This document shows positions 50,628 through 59,180 of a DNA stretch of 64,000 nt, one piece after another. The notes below the pieces were generated by a model. That model searched no databases. It was not told the origin of the DNA and saw only the letters and a list, made by a program, of their open reading frames with translations. This stretch comes from Bdellovibrio bacteriovorus (GTDB lineage: Bacteria; Bdellovibrionota; Bdellovibrionia; Bdellovibrionales; Bdellovibrionaceae). Where the stretch lies: assembly GCF_025558485.1 (NCBI RefSeq), contig NZ_CP102930.1, forward strand, positions 1,426,001 through 1,490,000. The letters are read 5' to 3'. Every line of letters begins with the position of its first letter. Position 1 is the first letter of the stretch. Made by a program: the position numbers and the translations under genes.

Positions 50628-51782
50628 ATGGGCAAGAGATATTTTCACCTCCTTACTTTTATGCTGTTAAGCTTTCATCAGATGGCATCGGCCGATGTGG
50701 TTCTGACGATGGGTGGCGACGTTAATTTCAACAAAAACCGCAATGCCGTCTATGCCGATGGAGTGCAATACGGGGCAGACCGAATCTCGTGGAAATCCTT
50801 TACCCAGAATCTGAAGTCACTGATTAACGGTGATCTGAACTTTGCCAACATTGAAACGGTGGTGTCGTCCACCAACGATCTTTCTGATGAAGATAAAAAG
50901 TTTGCTTTTAAAAGCCACCCGAATGCTGTTCAGAATCTGATCGACCTGGGATTTAATCTTTTCAATCTCGCAAACAATCACACTTACGACTATGGTCATC
51001 CCGGGATTCATCAAACCGCCCTGGAAATGTCAGAGCTGCGCAGGCAGAATCCCCGCATTGCGTATCATGGGGTGGGGTATCGTCAGGATCTGATCAAGCC
51101 TTTGGAATTTGAGCTGAACGGAATTCGTTTCGCCTTTGCCACAGCCTCTATCGGGGACCCGCAATTCCAGGCTCGCAACGATCGTCCGGGGATGTTGTTC
51201 ATCCGTGATGATCGTGACTATCAGCAACTGGTGCAGAACTTTGCCAAAAGCAAGGCTGACTTTAAGATATTGTCCATTCACTTCGGCACGGAAGGAAAAA
51301 CAGAATTGGACCCCGGTCAGCGCACACGTTTTGAGTATGCCTTGAAGCACGGCGGGGTGAATCTGATTATTGGTCATCATCCCCATGTCATTCGTCCGAT
51401 TCAGAAAAAAGGTGACGGGATGATTTTCTACAGTTTGGGAAATTACCTGATGCTGGGATCTGCGGATATCACCAAAAAATTGGATATCAACACGGACTGG
51501 GGCATGTTCTCTCGTTTATATTTGGAACGCGACCCTTACACGGGTAAAGTAAAAATTGACGCTGTGGAAGTCATTCCTTTGACGAACACTCATGCGCGTG
51601 TGGCGCCAATGCCGGGTATGAAATCAGCTCAAAGAATTTCGGGATTGAATGCCTTGTCAGAGATGCAATTGGGTGCAGAGGCTTTCCGTTTGAACGTCGA
51701 TTCCTTGACAGGACGCGGGATTTTTTGCGCTTCGGACATGAACTCCGTGCGTGCGAAAACTGTGTGCTCCTCTCGTTTCTAA
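50628..51782 (+). CDS. CapA-family (PGA_cap) exported phosphoesterase-like protein (b)
   Basis: 384 residues. Signal peptide to about residue 22 (HQMASA). PGA_cap motifs: LTMGGDVNFNKN, ANIETVVSS, FNLANNHTYDYGHPGI, SIHFGTEGKTELDPGQR, IGHHPHVIRP, and YSLGNYLMLG. Cys residues occur only near the C-terminus (IFCASD, TVCSSRF). Diverged paralogue of 28855-30003. No capsule synthesis genes nearby; likely role in envelope polymer handling is inferred. Confidence 0.85.
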   Translation: MGKRYFHLLTFMLLSFHQMASADVVLTMGGDVNFNKNRNAVYADGVQYGADRISWKSFTQNLKSLINGDLNFANIETVVSSTNDLSDEDKKFAFKSHPNAVQNLIDLGFNLFNLANNHTYDYGHPGIHQTALEMSELRRQNPRIAYHGVGYRQDLIKPLEFELNGIRFAFATASIGDPQFQARNDRPGMLFIRDDRDYQQLVQNFAKSKADFKILSIHFGTEGKTELDPGQRTRFEYALKHGGVNLIIGHHPHVIRPIQKKGDGMIFYSLGNYLMLGSADITKKLDINTDWGMFSRLYLERDPYTGKVKIDAVEVIPLTNTHARVAPMPGMKSAQRISGLNALSEMQLGAEAFRLNVDSLTGRGIFCASDMNSVRAKTVCSSRF

Positions 51783-51997
51783 TGTGTCATTGGTCCTGAG
51801 AGTCAGATCATAATCTTTGCTAGAGCTGCGGTGTTCGAGTTGAGCACCGTGTTTAATATTAAGTTCAAATATGTCCTTTAGGCATATCTATATCTGTTTC
51901 CCTGTGTTCTACTATTTTCAGTTCGTCGTTCACACACTTCATTAGATACCCTTTTGTCTTCTGCGAATGACCCCTGGCTTTTTAAGGAGGCAAAAGC

Positions 51998-52219
51998 ATG
52001 GCTAAAGATGATCTGGTTATGATTGATGGAAAAGTTTCGGATCTTTCAGGCGGCGGAGTTTATTTTATTACGCTGGAAAATGGAGTCGATATTCGTGCTC
52101 GCCTGTGTGGAAAAATGAAGAAGTTCAAAATTAAGGTTGTGGTCGGTGACCGTGTCACTGTCGGCGTCTCTCCTTACGATCCAACACACGGTCTTATCAC
52201 ACATCGTTTTAAGGCATAA
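51998..52219 (+). CDS. infA: Translation initiation factor IF-1
   Basis: 73 residues, the expected length. OB fold: MAKDDLVMIDGKV, then GGGVYFITLENGVDIRARLCGKMKKFKIKVVVGDRV and the ending SPYDPTHGLITHRFK. Blocks the A site during initiation. Strong AAGGAGG 5-8 bases upstream and a 215-base leader with a hairpin around 51830-51850. It stands alone here, not in the ribosomal protein cluster. Confidence 0.92.
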   Translation: MAKDDLVMIDGKVSDLSGGGVYFITLENGVDIRARLCGKMKKFKIKVVVGDRVTVGVSPYDPTHGLITHRFKA

Positions 52220-52228
52220 TTTTTCGTT

Positions 52229-52765
52229 TTAGAATAAGTACTGCAAAGACAGACCTGAAGAAATATAATACTGCAAGTCTCTCTTTGAGTTGTTAAATGT
52301 GGCAATCACACCGTTATCAAAGACACGAATATAGTACCCCAGTCCCACGCGGGAAGGCATAAAGGTCAGCGTCGATCCGAACTCCACACCGTATCTTAGC
52401 GCCGTTTCGTCATAATAATCCGCATAAGGGTATTTGTCCGGGGATTTCAGGAAGTATTTCTGGTTGTTCATGGCATAGACTAAAAACACCCCGAACTGCA
52501 ACGGTCGCCAGTGATGTCCAAAGAAGTCCGCCTGCCAGTGAGAATAGCGATAGATCAAATTGGATTGATAGAAGTCTTCACCTTCAATTTGATAATTTCC
52601 CAATAAATAACTGACAGCATGTTCCGGGGACCATTCATAGCTGGCACCAATGGCGTATTTTCCCATGAAGCCGGCCCGTTCAAACAGCGCGCGCCAGTCG
52701 GCAGCCTGAGTGTGCAGGCCTGCAAAGATAAGGATAAGAAAGATTACGGCTTTAAGGTTTCGCAC
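52229..52765 (-). CDS. Outer-membrane beta-barrel protein (copy 2)
   Basis: 178 residues. Signal peptide to about residue 21 (LHTQAAD). Alternating strand pattern and terminal LQYLF, typical for an outer-membrane barrel. Shares AGFMG, YPYADYYDETALRYGVEFG and a common layout with the protein at 17922-18479. Its start lies 22 bases inside the phosphoesterase gene upstream. Last gene of a three-gene operon (big barrel, phosphoesterase, small barrel). Confidence 0.8.
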   Translation of the reverse strand: MRNLKAVIFLILIFAGLHTQAADWRALFERAGFMGKYAIGASYEWSPEHAVSYLLGNYQIEGEDFYQSNLIYRYSHWQADFFGHHWRPLQFGVFLVYAMNNQKYFLKSPDKYPYADYYDETALRYGVEFGSTLTFMPSRVGLGYYIRVFDNGVIATFNNSKRDLQYYISSGLSLQYLF

Positions 52766-53559
52766 GTGCTCTCCTTCGTATCCATGCGTTTTACGCAGAA
52801 GTTATTGCCGGTGATTTCCACCAACAACCAGTGGGCATTTCCCGGGGCCTCCACGCGCCCACATTGCATCATCACGGTTCCATTATCCATGATCAGATTA
52901 TAAACGTGATTGTGTCCGTTAAAAATAACCTTCACCTTGCTGTTGGTGATGACATCATTCAACAGGGCTGCATCTGTATCGAAAAAACGATCCGGATCGC
53001 GCAACTGCACATGAGAGAAAATCAGCACTGGCAGGGTGGAGCTGGTGACGGCGTCTTTCAGCCAGGCGGGTTTGAAGTCATCCGGTGTTTCCAGATTATT
53101 GGAGTTAAAGAAAATAAACCGGTAACCATCGGATTCAAAATAAAAGTTGGTTGGTCCAAAGGCTTTGCGGAACAATTGGGGACCGGCACCGATGGCGTCA
53201 TGATTTCCCAAGGCCATGATCGTGGGTGGTTTAATGTGTTCGACGGCATCAATGAACTGATCGTATTCCAGATTGTAACCGGAATTTGTGAAGTCGCCCA
53301 GATTTGCGACAAAATCAATGTCCTTGGTCTGATTGATCGCGTAGGTGGCTTTGTCCAGTTCCTTGTAGTTTTGGTGGGAATCAGAAAAAACCGCGATACG
53401 CAGAACACTATCTGCACCGACATTTGCAATACGTGAAGTGGCTAGTGCATTCAGGCCACGTTCAGGGCGCAACAACTGATCAGAAAACGGGGAGTCCACA
53501 AACGGCGCGCAGGAGCTTAAGAGTTGAAAGCCCGCAAGGGCCAGCAAGATCTTTTTCAT
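52744..53559 (-). CDS. Calcineurin-like metallophosphoesterase lipoprotein (copy 2)
   Basis: 271 residues, the same length as its paralogue at 17153. Lipobox LLSSC (Cys 17). Metal motifs: SDSH, NLGDFTNSG, GNHD, FSHVQL and GHNH, so both metal sites look intact. Also shares DSPFSDQL at the mature N-terminus and GAGPQLFRKAFG with copy 1. Exported to the periplasm or outer membrane; substrate unknown. Overlaps the large barrel gene by 4 and the small barrel gene by 22 bases. Confidence 0.88.
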   Translation of the reverse strand: MKKILLALAGFQLLSSCAPFVDSPFSDQLLRPERGLNALATSRIANVGADSVLRIAVFSDSHQNYKELDKATYAINQTKDIDFVANLGDFTNSGYNLEYDQFIDAVEHIKPPTIMALGNHDAIGAGPQLFRKAFGPTNFYFESDGYRFIFFNSNNLETPDDFKPAWLKDAVTSSTLPVLIFSHVQLRDPDRFFDTDAALLNDVITNSKVKVIFNGHNHVYNLIMDNGTVMMQCGRVEAPGNAHWLLVEITGNNFCVKRMDTKESTCETLKP

Positions 53560-54530
53560 AGACGGAACTCCATCCCCAGGCGGCCAAAGAAGTCATTGTC
53601 AATTCGGGTCATTTTGGAATTCGGGGAATAAACCACTTCAGTTTCATAAAGATGTCGTTCAAAGGCATATCCCAGACCGAAAACCACCCCCGTGGTGGTG
53701 GTCACGTTTTTACGTATTTGTCCGGAGATGGAAACCTCCTGAAAGTACAGGCGATCATTGTCATCCACACGGGCACTGTGCAGATAAGAGTGTAAAGTCA
53801 TACCCAGAACGATCTTACCGACAAAATCATCGGGCAGATTTTTTTCCAGTTCCACGCGGCTTCCGAAAGGTGTCAGGTGGAATAAAACTTTACGGGTTTC
53901 CGGCTGACCCCAGCGTAGTTGCAGGAACGGGAATCCGAAGACCGCGCGGAAGTCGGTTTCCGGTTCATAGATCACACCGACATAAGGAAAGATCCGGCCA
54001 TTTTCGATGCCGCGATTTTGCGAACGATCCACAGCGATCAGCCAGCGGTGATTTTCGATAAGATGGGATTGATAAATAACAGTGCCATCCACCCAGGTGT
54101 CACGATCCGCCTCGAAAGGTGCCTCGCTGGCCGTGGTGTAAGAACCAAAGAAGCTTATGGAGCTGCCGTTTGCAAAATCTTTTTTGGCCCCCAATCCGAT
54201 GCTTTGGGTTAGTAGCGCATTGTTCAGGAAAACAGATTCTTTCCCCAGTTGATATTCCGCCCGGCCCAGAGAAAGACTTTCATCAGATGCATCCAGTGAA
54301 ACACTCCAGCCGTTGTCCCGGTATAAGGGAATGCGCACCTCGCCCTGAAGCAGGCGAATCGGAGATGATTTGTAACTGTAGGGAGATGACCAAAGATCGG
54401 ATCTGAAATCAAAAATAAATCTAAGATTGCGATCTTCCACAGTGGGAATTGTTCCCAAAGGGGCGGCCTGACTGAAGGACACCGGGGTTAACTGACACAG
54501 AAGAAAAAGAAAGAAGAGTTTTTTAAACAC
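53556..54530 (-). CDS. Outer-membrane beta-barrel protein, larger, with phosphoesterase operon
   Basis: 324 residues. Signal peptide to about residue 22. Amphipathic strands throughout, ending FGRLGMEFRL. Contains SYKSSPIRLLQGEVRIPLYRD and many R-x-x-x-F pairs, similar to DUF6268-type barrels of deltaproteobacteria. First gene of the operon with the phosphoesterase lipoprotein and small barrel; absent from the other copy of the module at 17 kb. Possibly a porin or assembly partner. Confidence 0.7.
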   Translation of the reverse strand: MFKKLFFLFLLCQLTPVSFSQAAPLGTIPTVEDRNLRFIFDFRSDLWSSPYSYKSSPIRLLQGEVRIPLYRDNGWSVSLDASDESLSLGRAEYQLGKESVFLNNALLTQSIGLGAKKDFANGSSISFFGSYTTASEAPFEADRDTWVDGTVIYQSHLIENHRWLIAVDRSQNRGIENGRIFPYVGVIYEPETDFRAVFGFPFLQLRWGQPETRKVLFHLTPFGSRVELEKNLPDDFVGKIVLGMTLHSYLHSARVDDNDRLYFQEVSISGQIRKNVTTTTGVVFGLGYAFERHLYETEVVYSPNSKMTRIDNDFFGRLGMEFRL

Positions 54531-54572
54531 ACTGAATTGTTATTTCTCTACCGGGGGTAGTCAACAACAACT

Positions 54573-54603
54573 AGGTGCGCTGAGCGCTGTGCGCAGCGCA
54601 CCT
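54573..54603 (-). terminator. Hairpin downstream of the DUF2239 gene
   Basis: AGGTGCGCT and AGCGCACCT pair perfectly with a 13-base loop. It sits 10 bases after the DUF2239 stop in its reading direction and ahead of the barrel gene promoter. A short A/T flank on the downstream side supports termination. Confidence 0.55.
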
Positions 54604-54612
54604 TTCACAGAT

Positions 54613-55182
54613 TTAAAATGCACTTTGAGCAAGCTTTGCCGTGTGTTTTTTAATGTCACCCGGCCATGCTGCAATCATCTTTTCAAACTTCTTTTCATCC
54701 CCGGCATACAGGGCGCGCAAAGCCTCTTCATAGTCCGGAAGGTCCCCGGCCATGGCGTGCATGAACTTGTAAGTGGCTTCCTGAGCCTGACGAAGTTGAT
54801 CCTTATGGGCATTTTTCTTCTTGGCCTCTTCGATCAGCTTGCGCAATGTGACGGATGCGCCGCCGGGTTGCAAAGCCAGCCATTCCCAATGTTGTGGTAG
54901 CAGGGTGACCTCTTTGGAAACCACTCCCAGTTTGGGGCGGCCCGGGCCGGATTTTTTTTCTTCGGGCTCCAACACTTTTTCCAGTCTGCGGGTGACGGCA
55001 TCCATAGTGCCACGCAGATCCAGCTCGATCTGCGCACTGGTGGCGTCATCAAAGATCAGAATATTGGCTTTGTGATCATTCAGAAAGTTTTTAACTTTCA
55101 AAGCCACTTCCTGAATGTCGCCTGTTGCGATGATTTTCTCATTGGCAAAGGCCGTGCATGGACGATTTGTTTGGGGAATCAT
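54613..55182 (-). CDS. DUF2239 family protein
   Basis: 189 residues. N-terminal AFANEKIIATGDIQEVALKVKNFL and ILIFDDATSAQIELDLRGTMDAV match DUF2239. The C-terminal half reads GRPKLGVVSKEVTLLPQHWEWLALQPGGASVTLRKLIEEAKKK, which has an AT-hook-like GRPK and a ribbon-helix-like TLRKLIEEA segment, hinting at DNA binding. Often found next to transporters. Coupled by 4 bases to the MFS gene. It may be the regulator of that transporter, which lacks another obvious one. Confidence 0.8.
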   Translation of the reverse strand: MIPQTNRPCTAFANEKIIATGDIQEVALKVKNFLNDHKANILIFDDATSAQIELDLRGTMDAVTRRLEKVLEPEEKKSGPGRPKLGVVSKEVTLLPQHWEWLALQPGGASVTLRKLIEEAKKKNAHKDQLRQAQEATYKFMHAMAGDLPDYEEALRALYAGDEKKFEKMIAAWPGDIKKHTAKLAQSAF

Positions 55183-56405
55183 ACGGACTCCTTTCTGGCG
55201 GCTTTCAGGTTTTCAACCGCACGATTGATATAGAACATCATTCCTAAAATCAGCAGGCCCAGGCCCACCATGATGTAGCCAATCACTTCAAAGTGACGGA
55301 TCAGGCCTGAGCTTTCCTGAACCACGATGGCTCCGGCAATAATGGCCCCCAAGCCGCCAGCCAATTGTTGCAGGGATGAACTGACCGACATGAAGGACCC
55401 GCGATTGGCCGGGGACGGAATCGCCGACATCAAAGTCTGTGAAGGAATCATGCGTGAGAAAATTCCCACGAACATTGCCACGTTCACGACAATCACCATC
55501 CATAGCGGGGTGAGCCCCAGATGAGTGTAAACCATCACCATCACGGAGCTGACCAGAGTGCCGAAGAAAAAGACTTTCATGCCTCCGTAGGTGTCACTGG
55601 CTTTTCCGATCAAGGGGCCGATCATGATAGAGGCAAGACCGGTGATCATGTAAATAACCGGCAGCTTTTCCATCGCAATACCGAGGTTGTTCACGGTAAA
55701 GGCGCTGGCAAAAGGCATGATCATGAAGCCACCAATGGACAACAATGCGGTGGCCACGAACGGCAGAATATACTGACGGTCGGTCAGTGTATGCCACAAA
55801 TGCAGGTAAGCTTTTTTATCTGTTTGCAAAGCCAGATGTCCGGTCAGTGGTTGCAGATAGCGCCAGATGAAGATTCCGGCAATGGCACTGACGGCGACAA
55901 TCATTAAAAACGGAGCATGCCATCCCCACAGCGTGGAAAGATACAGCCCAATGGGAAGTCCCAGAACCTGACTTGCGGCGAAGGCCGTCTGCATAAAGCC
56001 CATAACCCGTCCACGTTGCTCCAGCGGGAAAATATCGGTCATGATTGCAAATGAAATAGAGCCGATCACGCCCCCAAAGATGCCAGTCACAATTCGGGCC
56101 GTCAGTAGCAGGCCAAAATTCGGTGCCAGCGCACAGAACAAAGTGCCCAGAACGAATCCGCCATAGAAAAACAGCAATAATTTTTTCCGGTCAAAACGGT
56201 CAGCAAAACCGGCGGTCAGCATACTGGATACAGCGGCACTGATGGCGTAAGCGGAAACCACCGTGCCGAACTGGGAGGCGGTGATTTTCAAAGCGGGCAT
56301 CAATAAAGCCCCCAGCGGGGACAGAATCATAAAATCCAGAATGATGGTAAATTGTAAGAACGCCAGCAGGGCGATGACGAACTTTTGGTAGCCTGTAAAC
56401 TTCAT
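55179..56405 (-). CDS. MFS transporter, DHA1-type
   Basis: 408 residues, 12 helices. Motif A DRFDRKKLLLFFYGGF, motif C-like GFMQTAFAASQVLGLPIGLYLSTLWGW, and a second-half motif GKASDTYGGMKVFF. DHA1 exporters move drugs, sugars or arabinose-like compounds. Promoter and two operator-like repeats lie in the 70 bases upstream; a strong AAGGAAGG ribosome site is present. Encoded with the DUF2239 protein in one operon. Confidence 0.9.
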   Translation of the reverse strand: MKFTGYQKFVIALLAFLQFTIILDFMILSPLGALLMPALKITASQFGTVVSAYAISAAVSSMLTAGFADRFDRKKLLLFFYGGFVLGTLFCALAPNFGLLLTARIVTGIFGGVIGSISFAIMTDIFPLEQRGRVMGFMQTAFAASQVLGLPIGLYLSTLWGWHAPFLMIVAVSAIAGIFIWRYLQPLTGHLALQTDKKAYLHLWHTLTDRQYILPFVATALLSIGGFMIMPFASAFTVNNLGIAMEKLPVIYMITGLASIMIGPLIGKASDTYGGMKVFFFGTLVSSVMVMVYTHLGLTPLWMVIVVNVAMFVGIFSRMIPSQTLMSAIPSPANRGSFMSVSSSLQQLAGGLGAIIAGAIVVQESSGLIRHFEVIGYIMVGLGLLILGMMFYINRAVENLKAARKESV

Positions 56406-56429
56406 AACGGGGCCTTCCTTCTTTAAAAG

Positions 56430-56476
56430 AATATTACCCGGATAAAATAGAAAGTCAATATCACCCGGGTAATATT
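56430..56476 (-). promoter_or_regulatory. Promoter with paired operator sites for the MFS-DUF2239 operon
   Basis: In the minus direction: TTGACT, 16 bases, TAATAT. An almost perfect palindrome (AATATCACCCGGGTAATATT, 56457-56476) overlaps the -35, and a half copy (AATATTACCCGG, 56430-56441) overlaps the -10. A repressor of the TetR, MarR or ArsR kind binding both would shut off the operon. The start of the transporter is 25 bases downstream. Confidence 0.65.
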
Positions 56477-56526
56477 ATTAAAAAAGACCGGTTTTTCTTT
56501 TGGCCAACTGTTTGGGAGCGCAATCA

Positions 56527-57378
56527 TTACTTGAAGCGCGTGATATAATTGCAACGCTGGCAAAGGCTTTCGGTCAGAAGGTTGTTTTTAAAACCGTTCA
56601 GAATTTTCTGTGAACGTTCATTGTTCAAGATGGATTCGATGGAGTCCTCCTGAATCCGGCCCAGAGGAATCTTGCCCTCCTTGTCCAGACAGCACGGTAC
56701 AACCGTGCCATCGGCCAGAACACCAAAATGACTGCTCAGCCCATAGCATGTCCCGCGTTCTCCCAGCAAAGGCAGATCCAGTGCAGGCCATGTGAATTCG
56801 GTATCAAAATGCAGGTGCAGGCGGTTTTTAATTCTCACACTTTTTTGCCTGCGAACATCAATGTTTTCATTAAAGGCAAAATCAAAATGCGCGCAAATAC
56901 GATCCAGCATGGAACGGTTTTGCAGGCCCACGCCCAAGGGTTCATCCAAATTCCACAGACGGTAGTTGATATACAGGTCCGGACGCTCAGAAAAGGCCCG
57001 TTCGGTGAAACGGAAAATTTTATTCAGATAAACGGTCGGGTCTTTCTCGCCGTAATTATCGTGAAAGCTGTGCAGGGAAAAATTGATCTGACGAATTGTC
57101 GAATCAAGAAGCAGGTCTTCCTTCATCTCGTTCATCAGGACACCGTTGGTTACGAAGAAAACCGGGACCTGATGTTCTTTGCAGATATTGATAAACTCGG
57201 CCAGTCGGGGGTGAACCAGCGGATCGCCCATGAGATGCAAGGTCACCTGATCTGTCAGGGGGGCGACCTGTTCGATCACGGACCGGAAGACCTCGGGGCT
57301 CATCATTTTCTTTTCGCGCTCTACCGGAGGACAGAAACTGCACTGCAAATTGCAGATATTGCTGATCTCGATGTTCAC
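56527..57378 (-). CDS. Radical SAM protein with SPASM-like C-terminus
   Basis: 283 residues, GTG start. CNLQCSFC gives the radical SAM CxxxCxxC cluster (residues about 9-16), with NIEISNICN ahead of it, then MGDPLVHPRLAEF, and FFVTNGVLMNE. A C-terminal SPASM-like cluster has VPCCLDKEGK and LCQRCNYITRF. Enzymes of this sort modify peptides or mature proteins; no precursor peptide gene is evident, so the substrate is unknown. It stands alone. Confidence 0.83.
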   Translation of the reverse strand: MNIEISNICNLQCSFCPPVEREKKMMSPEVFRSVIEQVAPLTDQVTLHLMGDPLVHPRLAEFINICKEHQVPVFFVTNGVLMNEMKEDLLLDSTIRQINFSLHSFHDNYGEKDPTVYLNKIFRFTERAFSERPDLYINYRLWNLDEPLGVGLQNRSMLDRICAHFDFAFNENIDVRRQKSVRIKNRLHLHFDTEFTWPALDLPLLGERGTCYGLSSHFGVLADGTVVPCCLDKEGKIPLGRIQEDSIESILNNERSQKILNGFKNNLLTESLCQRCNYITRFK

Positions 57379-57442
57379 TTTGTTAAATCGACGCTTTTGT
57401 CTGATGATTTACCTCGCCCGTGGCCCTAGATAACACCGGAAA

Positions 57443-58159
57443 TCAGGAATAAGCAAGCAGTGCCCGGTTTAAAATTTGTGCAAGTTCGGCGGGTTTTTCC
57501 AACGGAACGTAATGCCCGCATTCATCAATAATATGCAGTTTGGCCTGTGGTACCTGCTGATGCAGGGATTCGATTTGCTTCAGTGGAACGACCCGGTCGT
57601 CCCTGCCAGCCACCAGCAGAATCGGACAGGAAAGCTGAGCCAGCTCGGCCCCCAGATCTTTCCGGTCCAAGGTGGCCATCATCTGGTTCAGATACATTTC
57701 TGAAGTGTATCCTGCGCTCATGTCGATGATGGTATTGGTGACATGGGCCTTGCTTAAAGAATTCGGATGCAGAAAGCGGGACAGTTCTTTTTCATTCATG
57801 CCGCGATACTGGAATTTCCCCAGCATCTCTTTCATATTCAGGCGCCATTGCCTTTCGCGCTCGCTTAAAGGGCCGACATTTACGGCGATCAGCGCCAGAT
57901 GTTGCAGCCTTTCGGGGTATTGGGTGGCAAAAAGTTCCGCCACGTAACCGCCCATGGAAAAACCGATCAGATTAAAGCGTGGATAGGGAAGTTGGATTAG
58001 CAGATTTAGCATGTCCTGCAGATCTTTGCAGTCTTTGAAGTGCAAAGACACGAAAGGCCCCGGGGCCGTAAGCTGGGAAATGGTGTCAGCCCACACGCGT
58101 TCGTCACAAAGAAAGCCCGGAAGAAATACAGTGGGTAGCAGGTCTTGTGAAGTGGTCAT
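57443..58159 (-). CDS. Alpha/beta hydrolase (a)
   Basis: 238 residues from ATG 58159; GGAGACC, in the end of the gene upstream, is its ribosome site. Nucleophile elbow IGFSMGGYVAELF (Ser about 89), oxyanion LPGFLCD, acid GRDDRVVP and catalytic His in DECGHYVPLEKP. Small cytoplasmic esterase-like enzyme similar to BioH/MhpC-type hydrolases. The second alpha/beta hydrolase gene lies 1 base upstream, so they share translation. Substrate unknown. Confidence 0.85.
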   Translation of the reverse strand: MTTSQDLLPTVFLPGFLCDERVWADTISQLTAPGPFVSLHFKDCKDLQDMLNLLIQLPYPRFNLIGFSMGGYVAELFATQYPERLQHLALIAVNVGPLSERERQWRLNMKEMLGKFQYRGMNEKELSRFLHPNSLSKAHVTNTIIDMSAGYTSEMYLNQMMATLDRKDLGAELAQLSCPILLVAGRDDRVVPLKQIESLHQQVPQAKLHIIDECGHYVPLEKPAELAQILNRALLAYS

Positions 58160-58160
58160 G

Positions 58161-58952
58161 TTAGAGGTCTCCATAGAATCGTGAACAAAGTTTCAAGATC
58201 TCTTCCGTTTTTTCCCGGTGGGGGACATGCCCGCAATCGGGCAGAATATGCATTTCTGACGGACCCTTTGTCAGGCGATGAATCATTTCGGGGAATTGGA
58301 AGGAACCATACTCGTCCTTGTCGCCGTGAATGGCCATTAAGGGACATTGAACCAGTGGCAGTTGATCTTTCAGGCTCCAAACGGAAAAATTCGGTGACAG
58401 CCACACTTTGATCCACGCATCCAATACCCAACGAGCTTTATCACCATGATACTTTTCAAGACGAGCCATCATCTTGGGATCTTTGAAATCAACTTCAGCT
58501 TTGCTGATACCTTCACGGGTGCGATCTTCCACAAAAGCTTGTGCGGATTCAGTGATAATTCCGTGACAACGGCGAGGCAGGGCGCCTGCTGTCACCACGG
58601 ACATGGCACCCCCGACACTGTGGCCGAAAAGCAGGAACTTTTCTATGTTCAGGGCATCCAGGATGGCGGGCAGATGGATTTTGCCTTCTTCAGAGATAAA
58701 ATGGATAGATGGCAGCTCGTTGCGGGCTGATGACCTTCCAAACCCCCAGCGGTCATAGGAAACCACCACACATCCTGTCTTTTCTGCTAAAAGGCTGGGG
58801 AAATCCCTCCATGTATCAGTGCAACCCAAGGAATCATGCAGAAGTATGATGGGTATTTCTTTCAGAATATTGCGCGGGGTCCATGTTTTGACATAGATCG
58901 TGGCACTCTGAAGAGAAACAAACTGCTCGGTAGTGTTGAGTGCAGAGCTCAT
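58161..58952 (-). CDS. Alpha/beta hydrolase (b)
   Basis: 263 residues from the ATG at 58952, chosen for AAAGGA 6-11 bases upstream. Nucleophile FGHSVGGAMSV (GHSVGG), oxyanion LHDSLGCTDTW, acid HGDKDEYGSF, His in DCGHVPHREKT. Soluble. Similar to hydrolases of lipids or aromatic ring-cleavage products. Operon with the hydrolase at 57443. A longer version beginning at 59072 is possible but lacks a ribosome site. Confidence 0.83.
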   Translation of the reverse strand: MSSALNTTEQFVSLQSATIYVKTWTPRNILKEIPIILLHDSLGCTDTWRDFPSLLAEKTGCVVVSYDRWGFGRSSARNELPSIHFISEEGKIHLPAILDALNIEKFLLFGHSVGGAMSVVTAGALPRRCHGIITESAQAFVEDRTREGISKAEVDFKDPKMMARLEKYHGDKARWVLDAWIKVWLSPNFSVWSLKDQLPLVQCPLMAIHGDKDEYGSFQFPEMIHRLTKGPSEMHILPDCGHVPHREKTEEILKLCSRFYGDL

Positions 58953-59180
58953 TAGAAAAATCCTTTCGTGCAAGTATAGAGAGGAAGTCCTACCTTTGCA
59001 AAGAAGCAGTGGCTTTTGGGTGGTGCTGTCATTTAAAAGAAACAAAAGCCGATTTGAATCTTGTTCGCTCATTGATTGCTCTCAATGGGCAGTCTGCACG
59101 CGATTTTTTGGCAGGTTGGCAATACCAACTTGAAACTGGTTTCGTTTTACGAAGAGTTAGAGTAGTTGTATTTTAAGGAA

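Noticed and set aside
51826..51852. Possible terminator ahead of infA (CGGTG/CACCG)
   Set aside because: Only 5 pairs and an 11-base loop, so too weak to call.
58940..59176. Plus-strand open frame upstream of the hydrolase operon
   Set aside because: Overlaps the start of the hydrolase gene and has no ribosome site or recognisable product; the region 58953-59180 seems non-coding.
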